NCBI GenBank assembly: GCA_018398765.1
Contig: JAHBMJ010000720.1
Span: 51,955 to 85,804 of the forward strand
Origin: Chromera velia
Taxonomy: Eukaryota; Sar; Chromeraceae
Length of the DNA stretch: 33,850 nucleotides
Direction: 5' to 3'
Part shown: in pieces, positions 1-10,170 of the stretch
How the letters are laid out: the number at the start of each line of letters is the position of its first letter
How positions within the stretch are numbered: the first letter of the stretch is position 1
Translations under genes and position numbers: made by a program
Notes under the pieces: model-generated
The model's input: the letters and a program-made list of their open reading frames with translations, nothing else
Told to the model about the DNA's origin: nothing
Databases searched by the model: none

Positions 1-15
1 GGGGGGGGGGGGGGG
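1..15. repeat. Poly-G run at left edge of the window
   Basis: Fifteen consecutive G open the window. With the C run at the right end this looks like a contig bounded by homopolymers, where an assembly stopped, rather than a biological end. No telomeric repeat is visible. Confidence 0.9.
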
Positions 16-3000
16 CTTGATTTTCTTGACCAAGCTACTCGAAATGCCTGCCCTTGTAACTTCCTTTTCCACGCCTCGCCCATTCCCCTCTTTGACTTGT
101 CATCGGCGAGTTTCACATTCCACTGCTGATTTGAATTCGTTATAAAATTTCCGAAGGGAGGGTAACAAACAAATACACATGCCCACATGAATGCACCGAT
201 CGCCTGACTCCGCCCTGAAGGTTCACTTCAATCTTCCACAACTGACTTGACAGGCAGCCACCCTGCATCTTGATCGACCGTGCCACTATCAATTAATATC
301 AATCATGTCCTTCTTCCCTCCCTTCCTTCCTTCCACGAGGCAGGCAGGCAGGCAGGGCCCTTCCCTTGGAACCAATTCGTTCCGAGCGTACGGGGAGAGT
401 TGAGAGAGAAGGGGGGTGGAGAGGAAGAAGGAGAAGCAACGAGCCTTCACGTACATGTACCCAGTTTTAAAGTCGGTGGTCACTCTTTCTGCATGCCTGC
501 TGCCTGCATCCTACCCTTTCTCCCCCACTTAATTTCTTTTGAAGACCTTACGAGGAAAGGCTTTTCTTTTTTCCATTTTTGGTCGTGTCTTGTGATGAAT
601 TCTCTTTCTTGACTTCTTCCACTCCCGCCCAAAACCCCGGGGGAGAGCGCAGCAATCACACAGACACATTTCAAACGAGGAAGACGGTGAAAAGCAAACC
701 GAATCACAGCGCAGACAAAAACAAAGAAATGAAGACATTCATTTCTCAGTTTCCATCCCCATTCCTGACCAGGAAAAGTCGAAGGCATTTTGGAGAACGA
801 AATCGAGGACGAAAAAAAAGAAAAGAAAAGACGCCCCCCTCCATGCGTACGGATTTTTGCAGAACCACTCCATCCTTTCTGGTCATGAGAATTTTCGACT
901 CTCGTGTCCCTTCTCCTCTTCCTTTTGTGAGCATATGTGAGGAAAAGAAAGAAAGGAGTCAAAGCTTATTCCCTTCCCAGACGCGGCCACACACATCAGG
1001 GACGGAGGGAGAAAAGAAACGGAAAAGAAAGGGTGTAGCCATCTGCCTCAACGAGAAGAAGAGAGAGATAGAAAGAGCGTGACGAATGCTTTCGAACGTG
1101 TGTATTTCTCTTCTTCCACGCGCACCATCCACGCACTTTTACATGAAAGAGTGAGTGCACACATGCAAGCAAACCCGAAGAACGGCATCATCATCATCAT
1201 GGTAAGCTGGCGAGGCATTGCCAGCAAAAAGACAGGCGGGCACTTAGAACGACGACCAGAAGCTGCAGCAACCTCATGTCAATGCACCCTTTTGCAACAA
1301 AGCAACGGACTGAAGCCGAAACAGAAAAGCAAAAAAGGCAAGTGAGGAAGCAAGCAATGAGAAAGCGGGAAAGGACCGGCTTGCCTTCCAACTTCCTCCC
1401 ATTGCAATGCAACCTGACACCCACACTTTCGATTGATTCGGAACGTTTGATTCTCTTTCAGTGGATAGAGATGCGTTCTTCACGTTGATCACTCGCACGC
1501 CTCTACCTGAGGTCCTTTTCTTCCCTTTCTTTCCTTCTGCAACCTGCCTGAAACCAATGTGTTGATGATACTTAGGGCCACGGACACAGAGAGAGACGCA
1601 CAAGGAGACGGACAGGAAGCAAAAACTCAGAGCTGACAAACAAACAGACAAAGAGCAGACCTACAGACCCAACCAGACGCGCACACACGCACACGAGAGA
1701 GGTAGACTGGACGCGCACACACACACACCGACATGCAGGCACAAGGGAGAGGAAAAGTCACGCACGCAGCACGCCAAGGGAGCCATGTGAACGAACTCTG
1801 CTTGCCTGCCTGCCTGCCTGCTTATCATTCAGACAGACAGACAGACGACCCATCGTCGGCACTTCAGAAAGAGTGACCCACACACACACGCGCACACACA
1901 CAAACAAAGCCTATGAGTCAAGGCAGGTGTCACCAAAAGGAGAAGTTTCTCTCGAACTTCGGTGATCCGCCACCCAGACTGAATAGGAGAAGAGAATCTT
2001 CATTCCTTCGTGCCTTCCACCTTTGCCACTTATCAACTTTCGACAGAAAAGCGACAGGCTGTAGGAAGTAATATGAAGGAAAAAGAACGTAACCAGAAAG
2101 AAGTAAAACTCTTCTTGCCCAACTCTCGACCCCTCCCTCCCTCCATCTGCTCACACACGATTATGGATCGCCCGGGGACTTTGAAAGAAGCAATTCAAAA
2201 AGACGAACGAACAGGCATGACTACAGCGCGACAGCTTGCGGCCGGCACTTTTGGACCCGAACACAACAAGCAGCGCGTCTCTTGTGGACACACACGCAAG
2301 AAATAAAGAAAGGTGAGTGAAAAGGGAGGCAGGCAGGAAGGAGTTGCCCAAGAAAGAAAGGAGGACCTTTAGGACAGAAAAATTTAAAGGAGGGACACAG
2401 AGCGACCTGCAAGTCCACTCTTTGTCTTCACCAATGGTAATGCCTTCAAAGCCCTGCTTGCTCCAACCTTTCCCTTCTCCCTCTTTTCCCCACTGGCACA
2501 CACGGGCTTCGACGTACACTCGCGTATGCACACATGCGTACACACATCCAACTTGCCCACTCACAGCGTGGGGTTAAAAGGAAAGAAATATCGTGAGGAG
2601 TCCATTTATGCCTTCGGTAATTCGTTCACTGATTCAAAAAAGGGGCGGGAATAGAAGTTGATCGCTTCCCCCACCTGCTTCTTCACTTTTCTCCCTTTTG
2701 CTTCTTCATGACTGTAGTTGTGAACACCGCACACACGAACAAGAAAGAGAAGGAGAGAAAGAACAGAGTCAGGGAAGAACTGGACAACGGACATTCACCG
2801 CGTGCCGGCCTCTATCTCCGAAACGGAAAGAAAGGGCATGTAGGCAGGCATGAGGGGGAAGAGGAGCGCACTGTCGGACAGGAAGGAAGAAGGCAAGCGA
2901 GGAGAGGAAGGAAGGAAGCAAACAAAGAAAGAAATCGACGGAATACTGGACAGGAAGGATTCGCAGACACACACGCTAGATCTAGGCCGACTCCTTCCAC

Positions 3001-4490
3001 TGCCATGTACCAGCAGGTCAGCAAACACTCTCTCCAACAGGAAGGAAGGAGGAATAGAAGGAGACGGGGACTGATAGCGGGGAAAAGAAGACTCTTTACA
3101 CAGCAGTAAGGTGAGTGTATGCGTGTGTGAGTGTGTGTGTGGCTGCAGACTGGACGAAAAGAAGGACCTTCTATTTCACTTAATTAGAAAATGCTGACAC
3201 GCAAGGCAGGCAAAGTCAAGACAGCGACTGCATCCGAGGAAGCAATTTGGCTGACTCGAAAAAGAGAAAGAGCGAGGAGGGGAACGGGGATCGAGTGGGA
3301 TGGGGTGGCAAAGGATAGTAAAGGCAGGTAGACAGATACATGCACAATCAGAGGAACCGATGGGATAACAGACAGGCGAGCAGCGTAGAGCTTTCACTCA
3401 TATCTGTCTGCTGCCTCCTTTTCCTCCAATTTGCATTGATGCATCCACAAATCGTCTCGAGACGTCTTGTCCTCTCGTGTCTGCCCAGAAATCGAGCCGT
3501 TCTTTCTGTCCGTCGAGAGAAGATCTTCAGATTGATTTGATTGATGGCCTCTCTCTCTGTGTGTCCACACGAAAGAAGAAACCGCCGAGAGAGAAGAAGC
3601 CGGACAGGTCATTAAGCTGATCCGTTCCCACGCTTGCTTTCCGCTTTGCTCTCCTCTTTCAGTGCTCCGTTCCTTCTTTCACACACCCTCCGCCCATTTT
3701 CCCCCCTCCCTCTCCATTATTTGTACAGGTGTTGAATCCGCAAAACAAGGCTGTGCCTTCTCGTCCTTCCTTCCACATGGATTTTCTTTCATCTTGCAAC
3801 AGCCTTTGGAAAGAGACGTACTTCGGTGCAGGACCAGAAGAAAAACGGTCGGGCAGGAAGGAAGGGATGAGTGGGTGGGGCGGGAAGAAGTGAGAAGCGA
3901 AGAAGAGAAGAAGAGCAAGAAACAGAGGAAACGTCTGTCTGCTGTTTGGAATCCCTTCCCTTCCCTGAAGAAAGAGTTTAGAGAAGAAGCGTGGGAGGAG
4001 GCAGAGAGGCAGACACAGACTTACACACGCCTTGAAAGAAAACGTAAAGCTGCCTTCAAAACATACGCATGTCGTTTTTCGCTATTTGAATTCGCACTAG
4101 AGTCTTGCAGGAGAGTGTCCCTCTCTCGCTCTTCTTCACTCGCTTTCCGGGAAAGAGAACGAGAGAGAGCCGAGAGAATAGAACTGAAAAGAAAAAAATG
4201 ACGATGTCAGACAGACGGGCAGTAGAGACGAACAGAAAACCAAATATTAACATCTCTTCTCCTTCACCGTCCTCGTTGTTTGCATGCTCGAAATTGCAGG
4301 GAGAAAAAGGGAGGGGAACCTTTTCTCTTTTCTTGACGGATTAATACAAAAGTATGCCATGTCATCTGTCGATGGCTCGACCCACCAGCCGACGGACACC
4401 CAAAGACAGAAAGAAAGAAAAAGGGACGCCAGCAGATGACACTGAAGCCACTGCATGCAACCGTACAGACACCCTCCCTCTCTCTGCCCC

Positions 4491-4572
4491 CCCTCCCTCC
4501 CTCCCTCCCTCCCTCCCTCCCTCTTTGAAAGACAGACAGACAGACAGCCCTTGATCGATCGATCGATCGATC
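4491..4572. repeat. Compound microsatellite (TCCC)n-(GACA)n-(GATC)n
   Basis: TCCC units run to about 4523. Four GACA units follow at 4531-4547, then five perfect GATC units at 4553-4572. Three different tetranucleotide arrays sit within about 80 bases. Confidence 0.9.
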
Positions 4573-5203
4573 ATCGGATCAGATCAAGAAGAAAGAAAGG
4601 AAGGAAAAGGAAAATTCTTAGTTGAATGCAAAAGTCAGCCATCCATCGGGTTTCTTCACCCATTCACTTACTGCCCCAGTCGCACCCCGTCACTCTCCCG
4701 CAACGCATCGAGAGAGAGAGAGAGACAGAGAGAGACTCAGCCAGGTGAAAAAGGAGGGAGAGAAAGTAAGAAAGACGGAAAGACAGAAGAAAGTCAGAAG
4801 AAAATCTTGCGTCTTCTCTCTCTTCTCAAATGACATTTCCTTGCCTGATTGCATGGAATCATCATTGACCCCCTCTCCTCGCCCCTTACTCCTGCCTGCC
4901 GAGGATTCGAGTGTGTTTTCTTTTCTCCTCTTCGCTTCGTCTCTCTCTTCTCTCTCCTTCTCCCTCAACCACATTAACAGAACCAGACAATCGATGTTTC
5001 TTTTTTTCTTTTCTTCTCTCCCTCCTCCAACAGGCCCAACAGGTCTTTGATCTTGATGCCCTGACTCTCCCCCTTTACGCAGATTGATTCGACCAGCTGA
5101 AAGTTACTGGAACCACTTCACCAGCAATCACTTCCTCCTCCCTTCACTCCCACTCCCCACATCTCTCCTCTCCACCCGATCCCCCCTTCCCTCCACATAG
5201 ACC

Positions 5204-5224
5204 AGACAGGCAGGCAGGCAGGCA
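5204..5224. repeat. (GGCA)n microsatellite
   Basis: A run of GGCA/CAGG units. The same motif occurs near 341-355 and, as (CCTG)n, near 1803-1820. Confidence 0.8.
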
Positions 5225-5374
5225 CATACGCACGCACCTGTGCGCACCCCACTCCTCCTTCTGTGCAAACAACTGAAGAGAGAAAGAACGTCCTTCCTTC
5301 CCTAACAACCAAAGAGGAGAAAACCGACCAGCCAGCTCGACGTCGCGCATTCGCTTTCCCACCCACTGTTCCCC

Positions 5375-5411
5375 TCCATCCATCCATCCATGCATCCATG
5401 CATGCATGCAA
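5375..5411. repeat. (CATC)n/(CATG)n microsatellite
   Basis: Tandem CATC units change into CATG units. A single substitution per unit separates the two motifs. Confidence 0.8.
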
Positions 5412-5640
5412 GCACCCCCCCTCGCACATACACCCACAACCAACCGACTGGCCAACCAATGAACCGACCCGCACTGCAACAAAGCAGGAGGGCACGCTCA
5501 TGCGCAGAAAGAACGACGCCACCGGCTAGCGACTCGCCCCCCTCCCTCTTCTTCCTTTCCTTCTCAAAGTTTCCCTTCAGAGTCCCTTCCCCCTTCACAT
5601 CACTCATTCCATCCTTCCACTTCGCCCTCCCTCCTTCCCC

Positions 5641-6166
5641 TCACTGCGCCTTTGCTGGTGCTTGTGCCGTCTGCCCCTCCCCGTACCACTCTGGTATCAA
5701 CTTCTCTCTGGCGTCGGAGCTGACAGCTCGCAGCTCTGCCTCCGTGAAGTTGAACAGAGGGGGAAGGGTTCCTCCCGTCGGAAGTCTGCAGGCAGCACTC
5801 ACGATTTTTGATCAATCAGGAAGTCAATGAATGAGTCAAACAAACTGATGCACAGGAACAGGAAGAAAGAGGGAAGTAAAAGTAAAGAAAACAGCAGCAG
5901 GAACAACGGGTAGGGGGCAGAAAAGGGCCACGACAGGATGGAAGCAGGGGGGACAAAGGGAAAGAAGGGAGAGAGCAAAGCAGTAAACGAAAGTCAGACA
6001 AAGCATGCAAACGGGGTCCATGCCCATTCGAAAAATCAAGAGATAGACTACTGACCGTGTCTCGCGTTGTCTCAGCTCATCGAAGAACGGATGGGCAAGT
6101 GCCTGCACGCAGTCAGCCATTCATTTTCCGGAAACTCGACCTCGTTGAAGTTTTGATAGTCACGCG

Positions 6167-6203
<37 letters not shown>

Positions 6204-6221
6204 GCACGCACGCACGCACAG

Positions 6222-6253
<32 letters not shown>

Positions 6254-9092
6254 AGAGAGAGAGAGCAGAGAGGCGCACCAAAGGCAACCACATTCGCCCA
6301 TCGGATCTACATTCATGTCACGCACACCGTTTTCACTTTTTCAAAAAGCTGATATCCGTCTCAGTTGAATGAGGGAGACCCGAATGTGTCTCCTGTCGAC
6401 TCACGTCCAGGGGTTTCAATCGCAGTTGAGGCTCGTACCGCAACAGCTGGCTGATCAGATCAAGAGCCTCCGGTGGCGTGTGGCTGTGGAAGATCTGCAC
6501 GATGATGCAACGAGCGAACAAGACAGACAGGCAGACAGAGCACAAGGAAAAACAGACAGCCAAGAGAAATTAAGGGACTTGAGGCAACTCGCAGAGTTGT
6601 CCTATGTGTGGATACACAAAAAGGAAAGAAAAAGAAGCCAGCTTGTGTCGCACCTCTTTTGTTCGTAGGAACATCCGACTTGAAAGGACCAAAACTGGCC
6701 AGCCTACTGTAGAAAAAAGGCGAAGGAATCCACCGTCTGATTTCCCCTTCCATTTGGCCTTCAGCCGAGTCTTCTGTGTCCCTCCACACCCCAAAAAAGA
6801 GTCCAAGGATTCCACGAACATTTCATTACAATCCCAAACAAGTCTGAGCAGCATCCCCCCCAATTTCAACACATTCATCGCCTGTCGAAAACAAAAGGAG
6901 ATCTCCCTGCCATTCACTCACCCTGCTCCAGGCCTTGGGGCGCACGTCGGGAAATCTGCACGCCAAAGCGGAAGAAGAAGAACAAAAACATAAAAACAGT
7001 CAGACGGACACACAGCGAGTCAGAAGCGCGACGCACACAGGAAGAGAAAAACGAGCAGCTCTTTGAAAAGGCTGATCAAAGATGGCGCCGACAGTGAACC
7101 CCCTTCTCCAAAAAAAAAAAAAAAGACATGAAGCTCTCCTCTGCAAGCAAGGGAGCCGACCTGAAGTCTGTGTAGTTGTGGTTCATTGCGCTCATCTGTT
7201 CCCTCGTGGGTGTCCCCATTGTCTGAATGATCTTCACCAACTGATCGACCGACGTGTTGCCCGCAAACAACGGCCTACCCAGAATCATCTCTCCCAGAAC
7301 ACACCCTGCATGCATGCGTGTGGGAGTTCGTGAGGTGCGTGCATGTGTGCGTGACCAGATGGACTAACAAGAGAAACCCACACTGTGCGAAAAGGACGTC
7401 ATGACGCCTCAAAGCAGACGAGACGAAAAACCATCTTTCTATCAAGGAGACGGGGGAAAAGTGTGGAGGACCGGCAGAAACACAAAAACAGAAGGTTCAA
7501 TCAGAAAATGAAAGAGGAACGACCCTTGAGGTGAGGGTAGAGTACAAAAAGAAAGGGTCGTAGAACTGATCACCAAGACAGAGATGCATGACATAGACAG
7601 GGAAGTCTGTACACGCATAGCGAGGAAGCCAATTAGGCGGGAGAAGGAGAGAGGGTGGGGTCCGTTCGAGGGCTGCGGGAAAGGAAACCCAGACTTTTCT
7701 TTAGGGGCGGGGGATGGAAAGAAGGGAGTAAGCAAGATAGAGCGCATCCAATCAATCAATCGATGAAAGCGCTGACCGATCGACCAGATGTCAATCGCTG
7801 TTGTGTACTCAGTTGCACCCAACATCAGTTCTGGAGCCCTGTAGTACCGACTGCAGATGTACGCTACACTTGGCTCTCCTGCAAAACACGGAGTGCTTAT
7901 GAGTTATGGGAGAGGTATGTGAGAGAAAGAGCTTGGAAGACATCAGTCGGGAGAGAGATGGGGAGGGAAGGAGAAGCGAGAGACAGGAACAAAACGGAGG
8001 GGCGAGAGACGGGGGCAAGGAAGAACAAGACAGGCAGAGAGACCGGGTTGACATGGGATGGGACGGGCGAATGAAGCCATTGGAGTACTGCTGCTTGCGG
8101 ACATGAGAACCATGGACTCAAAAGCTCCCCAGAAAAAAAAACCTGACGCCAGATGCATGGGGATGCAGCATGCTGACCTGGGACCAGTGTCTTTGCGGAC
8201 CCAAAATCGCAAAGTTTGAGTACGTGCAGTCTGGTGTCAACAAGAAGATTCTGGGGTTTGATGTCTCGATGACAGATACCCAGCGTGTGAAGGTACCCGA
8301 GCGCTCGACACATCTGATAGGAATAGAGCTTGACTAGAATCATCGGCATGTACTGGCTGTTGCGAACGAAAGTCTTGATGACTCTGTAGACTGTATCGGG
8401 GATGAACTCCATGACAACGTTCAAGAACTTCTCCCCCGGGTTTCCCCCATCTCTACCCCCTGCATCTGTGTAGTAGTAATCCTTCAGTTCTACGATGTTT
8501 GGATGGGCAAGGACCTTCATCACATCTAGTTCACGGTTCTTGTACCGCGGGTCTTGAAGGACCTGTTTGATTGCGACTACCTCTCCTGTTTCCAAACACC
8601 TGGCTTCTGTCACCACTCCGAAAGACCTGCAGACACATAGAGGCAACACACAGCGCATGAGACTGTGATCTCTTCCCAGTTTCCAAATAGAGAAGGGAAC
8701 TCAAGCCCTCCAACTAACGCGAAGGACATTCATGGAGCCCTCTTATCTTTGACGATCATCTGCCATCCTGTGACCCTTCACGGGACGCAGCTCCTCTCCC
8801 TGGTTTTTCACGAAAGCAACAACCAACAGGCATACATATGACAGGCTGGAAAGGGATTCTCACGGTGAAAACAGACAGCTTGCAACACTTTCCCTCTCCC
8901 TTCAGTCTGCGCAACACCTCTTTCTGATGAGGGAAGACAGTTTGGATCTAAGAAAACTGACCCATTTCCCAAAATCTTTCCCTTCCCAGCATCATATGTG
9001 TACTTTGATCGTGCTCTAGCTCCTCCTGAAGTGCTTCCAGACTTAGTGTCTCCCTTATCCTGTGCCGTTTTCTCTTCTGCAGTCGCTTCCAT
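5641..9092 (-). CDS. GSK3: Glycogen synthase kinase 3 (GSK-3/shaggy) Ser/Thr kinase, 8 exons
   Basis: CMGC-family Ser/Thr kinase that phosphorylates primed substrates. Minus-strand exons: 9092-8962, 8626-8178, 7878-7777, 7305-7161, 6955-6922, 6494-6405, 6102-6056, 5785-5641. All phases join, giving 380 codons plus TGA, close to the usual core length of the family. Visible parts: glycine loop GNGSFG (about 42-47), Lys64 in [12 protein letters not shown] with Asp165, DFG at 184-186, and the activation loop [12 protein letters not shown] with Tyr200 at the position of the GSK-3 activating tyrosine. Arg75, Arg164 and Lys189 match the primed-phosphate pocket. The C-lobe ends with [12 protein letters not shown]. 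An in-frame TGA lies at 9117-9119, so the first ATG (9090-9092) is the start. The N-terminus is short and Ser/Gly/Lys-rich, without an evident RTTSF-like inhibitory site. Identity is very secure. Exon edges are inferred from splice consensus and phase. Confidence 0.95.
6168..6265. repeat. Compound (CA)n-(CGCA)n-(GA)n microsatellite in a GSK-3 intron
   Basis: A CA run passes into CGCA units and then into an AG/GGGA tract. It lies in the 302-base intron between the exon ending LKPLD and the exon starting ALAHPFF, close to the acceptor of the latter on the minus strand. Confidence 0.9.
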
Positions 9093-9791
9093 GTTTGCAG
9101 AAGAAGGGAACTTCACTCAGAGACCAGCGATGAGTTGGCGGGCTTTAAGCTTGAGACAATCTGACGAAATGTCCCAAGATCCCGACTACAGACCAAACAA
9201 ATACAATCTTGCTCGCCAACTTTACGCTGTGACAACAACGAGTGACATTCCACAGGGACGACAGACGGAAAGGCTCTCCTCAGCAACCTTGCCTCCTTTG
9301 TGCTAGGTAGGACTGAAGGGAACGTTGCTCGACTTTCAGAGAGCTTTGCGGATCGATGACCTGAGATCAACGGTCGTTCTGGTTCTAGAGGCATGTAAGA
9401 CTGATACTTCTTTGCGCATACAACCTACACAGGACTTGTCGAAACGTCAAGCAGCCTTCCAGATCAGCTTTCTTTCAAGGGTCGACAACTTTAGACCGAT
9501 ATGTCTTCTCGCGCGTATCATGTCTGTTGCTCCTCTGTATCTCCACCGATCTGTATGTTTTTATTTCCGCTTTTTTTTTTTAATTTTAATTAATTTTTTA
9601 TGGCTATTAAAATTGTCATACAGAGGCGAGACACACACTTTTGAGAGAGTGAGTTGCGTTCCGCGGATGGCGGCGTTGCTTTCGGGCTGAATTGAACAGG
9701 CAATTAATCCCAGGAATTAAGATGTCGAATTTTGGGCGGGGCCTTTTTTCTTGCTGAGCTGCCATCATGGTCACTGCAATTCACTGCATGC

Positions 9792-9854
9792 GGCGGCGCC
9801 AATGCCGCGCGATACAACCTATTAATATATACCATTCCGAGTCTTGGCGCCGCC
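9792..9854. promoter_or_regulatory. 11-bp inverted repeat flanking a TATA-like core
   Basis: GGCGGCGCCAA (9792-9802) and its exact reverse complement TTGGCGCCGCC (9844-9854) flank 41 bases that include the TATA-like 14-mer. The arms could pair, or could be two opposed binding sites. Position between divergent genes suggests a regulatory role (inference). Confidence 0.45.
9820..9833 (+). promoter_or_regulatory. TATA-like 14-mer TATTAATATATACC, copy 1
   Basis: The exact 14-mer lies 338 bases upstream of the lipase ATG. The same word, in reverse orientation, occurs at 28352-28365 in the other divergent intergenic region. A core-promoter role is inferred from recurrence and position only. Confidence 0.45.
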
Positions 9855-10170
9855 GGCCTCGCAGCAATCAGACGATATCAGACGCCACAAAATGCCACTT
9901 CATTGCCTCTCCTCGCCGTCTCTTTCCGAGAATGATCAAATTAGAAGACCGGATAATCAATCCTCGATCGTTCATGAGTATGATCTGCCAAAATCAGTCT
10001 CCATGCAGCTTGACACGCGATAGTGATATCATTCTCCACACTGGTCGAGTCACCAGAAAAACAAATCACGCTGCAAGTCTGCAAGATAAGCCTGGTTGCA
10101 CCCCGATTCCTTGTGTATCGAAAGACATTGCCACCTTGTCCAGTGTCGTATCCCCTGTTGGTCACATTCA

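Larger units (their letters stand above)
16..5640. other. Gene-poor, microsatellite-rich region, no gene recognised
   Basis: I find no stretch on either strand that reads like a conserved protein. Open frames here translate to low-complexity Ser/Arg/Lys/Pro-rich strings that follow purine and pyrimidine tracts, and they occur on both strands at once. The DNA is full of short tandem motifs: GGCA, TTCC, GACA, TCCC, GATC, CATC and CA. The right end is the 3' flank of the GSK-3 gene, whose stop codon is at 5641-5643 on the minus strand. The region could be intergenic or hold long introns or UTRs; the sequence alone does not decide. Confidence 0.6.
9093..10170. promoter_or_regulatory. Divergent intergenic region between the GSK-3 and lipase genes
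   Basis: About 1.08 kb separates two start codons pointing away from each other, so it must hold the promoters and 5' UTRs of both genes. It contains a T/A-rich stretch near 9565-9615 and, near 9792-9854, a GC-rich inverted repeat around a TATA-like element. No convincing coding sequence is seen. Transcription start sites cannot be placed from sequence alone. Confidence 0.65.

Noticed and set aside
480-1082. Open frames of 160-167 aa on both strands near the left edge
   Set aside because: Both strands are open at once and translate to Lys/Arg/Ser/Phe strings that mirror purine/pyrimidine tracts. No conserved pattern and no splice context.
3662-4201. 179-aa open frame on the plus strand
   Set aside because: Arg/Glu/Lys-rich low complexity from GA-rich DNA, with no domain-like pattern.
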